18,710 bases of DNA from contig JAIWNI010000235.1 in the NCBI GenBank assembly GCA_025331435.1, positions 1-18,710 on the forward strand, written 5' to 3'. A program made the translations under genes and the position numbers. The DNA is from Choanephora cucurbitarum (Eukaryota; Mucoromycota; Mucoromycetes; Mucorales; Choanephoraceae). Positions 17,369 to 18,710 of the stretch are shown piece after piece; within the stretch, counting starts at the first letter, position 1, and each line of letters opens with the position of its first letter. The notes below the pieces were generated by a model. The model did no database searches. It was not told the origin of the DNA and was given only the letters and a program-made list of their open reading frames with translations.

Positions 17369-18710
17369 TCACTGTTGATAGACATGGATCAACGCGAAAT
17401 GTTTTTCTTCAGACTTGTTTGACTTGAACAAAAGAAGTATGTTACCGATGACTGGTCTTGTTTGACTTTTTGATTGAACTAAGGCAAGGCACGAGAGATG
17501 TTTTTTCCGGTTATCGCTTCGGATACTGCTGTCAAATTTTCTTGCTGTTATTATTTTGATTGACTTTGCAAGCATTATGTCGCTGTGTAAGTCGCATGCA
17601 ACAATACCAACCAAGTCTGATAAGAGGCGTCTTAAAGAATATTGTTCGAAATCAGTTAGCTGTGAAGGTTTGTTAAAGCAATCATCAACGTCTTCGACTG
17701 CTAACACATTTTTGTTATAGTTGATCTTTGCTCTTTTTGCATAGTTAAGATATGCCTGATTGACAATTGCATATTCCGCATTTTTGTGGACGTTTGATTT
17801 GGCATTCATTGATTTTTTAAGCATTTGTATTCTTCTTTCCAATGTCTTACAGTTTACTTGCTGCAATTTCTTAGCCTTCAAAAGTTCGACCAAATGAGCA
17901 AGGTAGTGCTGGTTCACCGTAAAAGACTCGGGCTTTAAGTGATCAAAAACAAAGGCAAGCCATTCGTCTATCAACTTGTCTAACACAGCTATCTCTTCTT
18001 CGTCAATATCACACTTGGTTGCTATTCCGCATATTCTTGATATTTGGCACAATGCAGTGATTATCTTCTTAGTGGTTTCGGCTGGCATTGTTGGTCGCTT
18101 ACTCTGCTGAATTTGGATCTGCTCAACAACAAGCGTTGGCACCACGAACTGGAGAAACAATGACCAATCAACACCTCTTATCTGCGCACTGGGATTGAGG
18201 AATTCCTTGAACTCACCACTGAAAACAGATGGCATAGTTGTTTGGTTCTTGATAATATCAGATATTTCTTTTTGTGACTTTGCTTTCAACAAGAATGGAC
18301 CTTCAGAGGAAAGCAACGACCTTATTTGCTTTGCAATGTTTAAATCAAACAAGCGGAAGGTATCAACACCCAAGAAGTAAGGGGAAAAGAACGAATACAA
18401 GCTTTTGAACGGGCTCTGCTTTTTGATGCCATGCTTGAGGTCAGATTCGATATAATCTTTGGCAGTTCTGTCTCGACAAGGATCACCTTCTTCGATGGTG
18501 TCTATGCTTAAACACATAGTCGAATTGAATTGATAAACACGGATTGTGCACAAGCGCCAAGGGAAGTACGATGTGTGGCCTGCTAATTGGTTTACACCTG
18601 ATACCGCTGGGATATCATCATATGAACCAACAAGGTGAACTCTTACATGGTATTGTGCTTCTCCAACTCGGACAACCATGCCTTCTGTCTGAAGTTCTTC
18701 AAGCTCGCGC
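17369..18710 (-). CDS. Second Tnp2-like transposase, C-terminal half, 5' end beyond the window
   Basis: The frame enters at the window edge without a start and is open for 446 codons to TGA 17369-17371; the ATG at 18679 is probably internal. Recognisable parts: VHLVGSYDDIPAVSGVNQLAGHTSYFPWRLC, matching the DIPA...GHTSYFPCRLC zinc region of Tnp2-like enzymes but with Trp where Cys is usual; FLGVDTFRLFDLNIAKQI, at the position of the family's D-x-x-H-L motif but lacking the His; GVDWSLFLQFVVPTLVVEQI; and FTVNQHYLAHLVELLK, a DUF4218-like segment. It differs from the copy at 14269-16858, so two families lie side by side on one strand. The long open frame points to a younger copy, but the lost Cys and His and the late TGA suggest it too is inactive. 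Confidence 0.7.
   Translation of the reverse strand, partial: RELEELQTEGMVVRVGEAQYHVRVHLVGSYDDIPAVSGVNQLAGHTSYFPWRLCTIRVYQFNSTMCLSIDTIEEGDPCRDRTAKDYIESDLKHGIKKQSPFKSLYSFFSPYFLGVDTFRLFDLNIAKQIRSLLSSEGPFLLKAKSQKEISDIIKNQTTMPSVFSGEFKEFLNPSAQIRGVDWSLFLQFVVPTLVVEQIQIQQSKRPTMPAETTKKIITALCQISRICGIATKCDIDEEEIAVLDKLIDEWLAFVFDHLKPESFTVNQHYLAHLVELLKAKKLQQVNCKTLERRIQMLKKSMNAKSNVHKNAEYAIVNQAYLNYAKRAKINYNKNVLAVEDVDDCFNKPSQLTDFEQYSLRRLLSDLVGIVACDLHSDIMLAKSIKIITARKFDSSIRSDNRKKHLSCLALVQSKSQTRPVIGNILLLFKSNKSEEKHFALIHVYQQ

Noticed and set aside
630..17371. Reassigned stop codons, because many transposon frames carry in-frame stops
   Set aside because: All three stop codons occur both inside and at the ends of the frames, together with frameshifts, which is the pattern of ordinary decay.

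Overview
The window looks like an accessory, transposon-packed stretch of a fungal genome, most likely an early-diverging fungus of the Mucoromycota. The reasons are: AT-rich eukaryotic DNA; short introns with GTAAGT donors in one gene; an L1-like non-LTR retrotransposon with CCHC knuckles and a zf-RVT tail; two Tnp2 (CACTA/Plavaka, CMC superfamily) type transposases; and a Tc1/mariner element. The assignment to Mucoromycota is inference from protein style, not from a search. I see no clear host housekeeping gene; almost everything recognisable is a mobile element or a decayed copy.

Layout. 199-1829 is a complete but dead Tc1/mariner element with 218-bp inverted repeats, flanked by TA, inserted into one copy of a 26-bp direct repeat. 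1832-2912 is non-coding, including a strongly A-rich tract. 2913-8565 is a near-full-length L1-like LINE on the minus strand (ORF1 7395-8507, ORF2 3086-7151), with three visible lesions. Its 5' end abuts a 305-bp repeat (8566-8870) that holds a tRNA-like sequence with A box, B box and T7 terminator. A 97% identical copy lies in inverse orientation at 10675-10979, and the 1.8 kb between them is AT-rich and empty. 12053-12465 is a near-perfect 413-bp palindrome with CACTG ends and a GTG direct repeat on both sides, which fits a CACTA-type MITE.

12928-13995 (+) is a decayed four-exon gene of unknown function. It converges on 14269-16858 (-), a heavily frameshifted Tnp2-like transposase. Upstream on the same minus strand, 17117-18710 carries the C-terminal half of a second, different Tnp2-like transposase. 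It is open for 446 codons, apart from a late in-frame TGA, and runs off the window.

How the parts may work together: the palindromic MITE has the termini and 3-bp target duplication expected of the CMC superfamily, whose transposases are encoded next door, so it may be a non-autonomous derivative. The convergent pair (unknown gene plus Tnp2) may be one former two-gene element. The Tc1 and LINE copies are independent insertions. No complete, functional new system can be claimed from this window. The best leads are the duplicated Pol III-like unit beside the LINE, the nested inverted repeats of the Tc1 arms, and the unknown gene paired with Tnp2.
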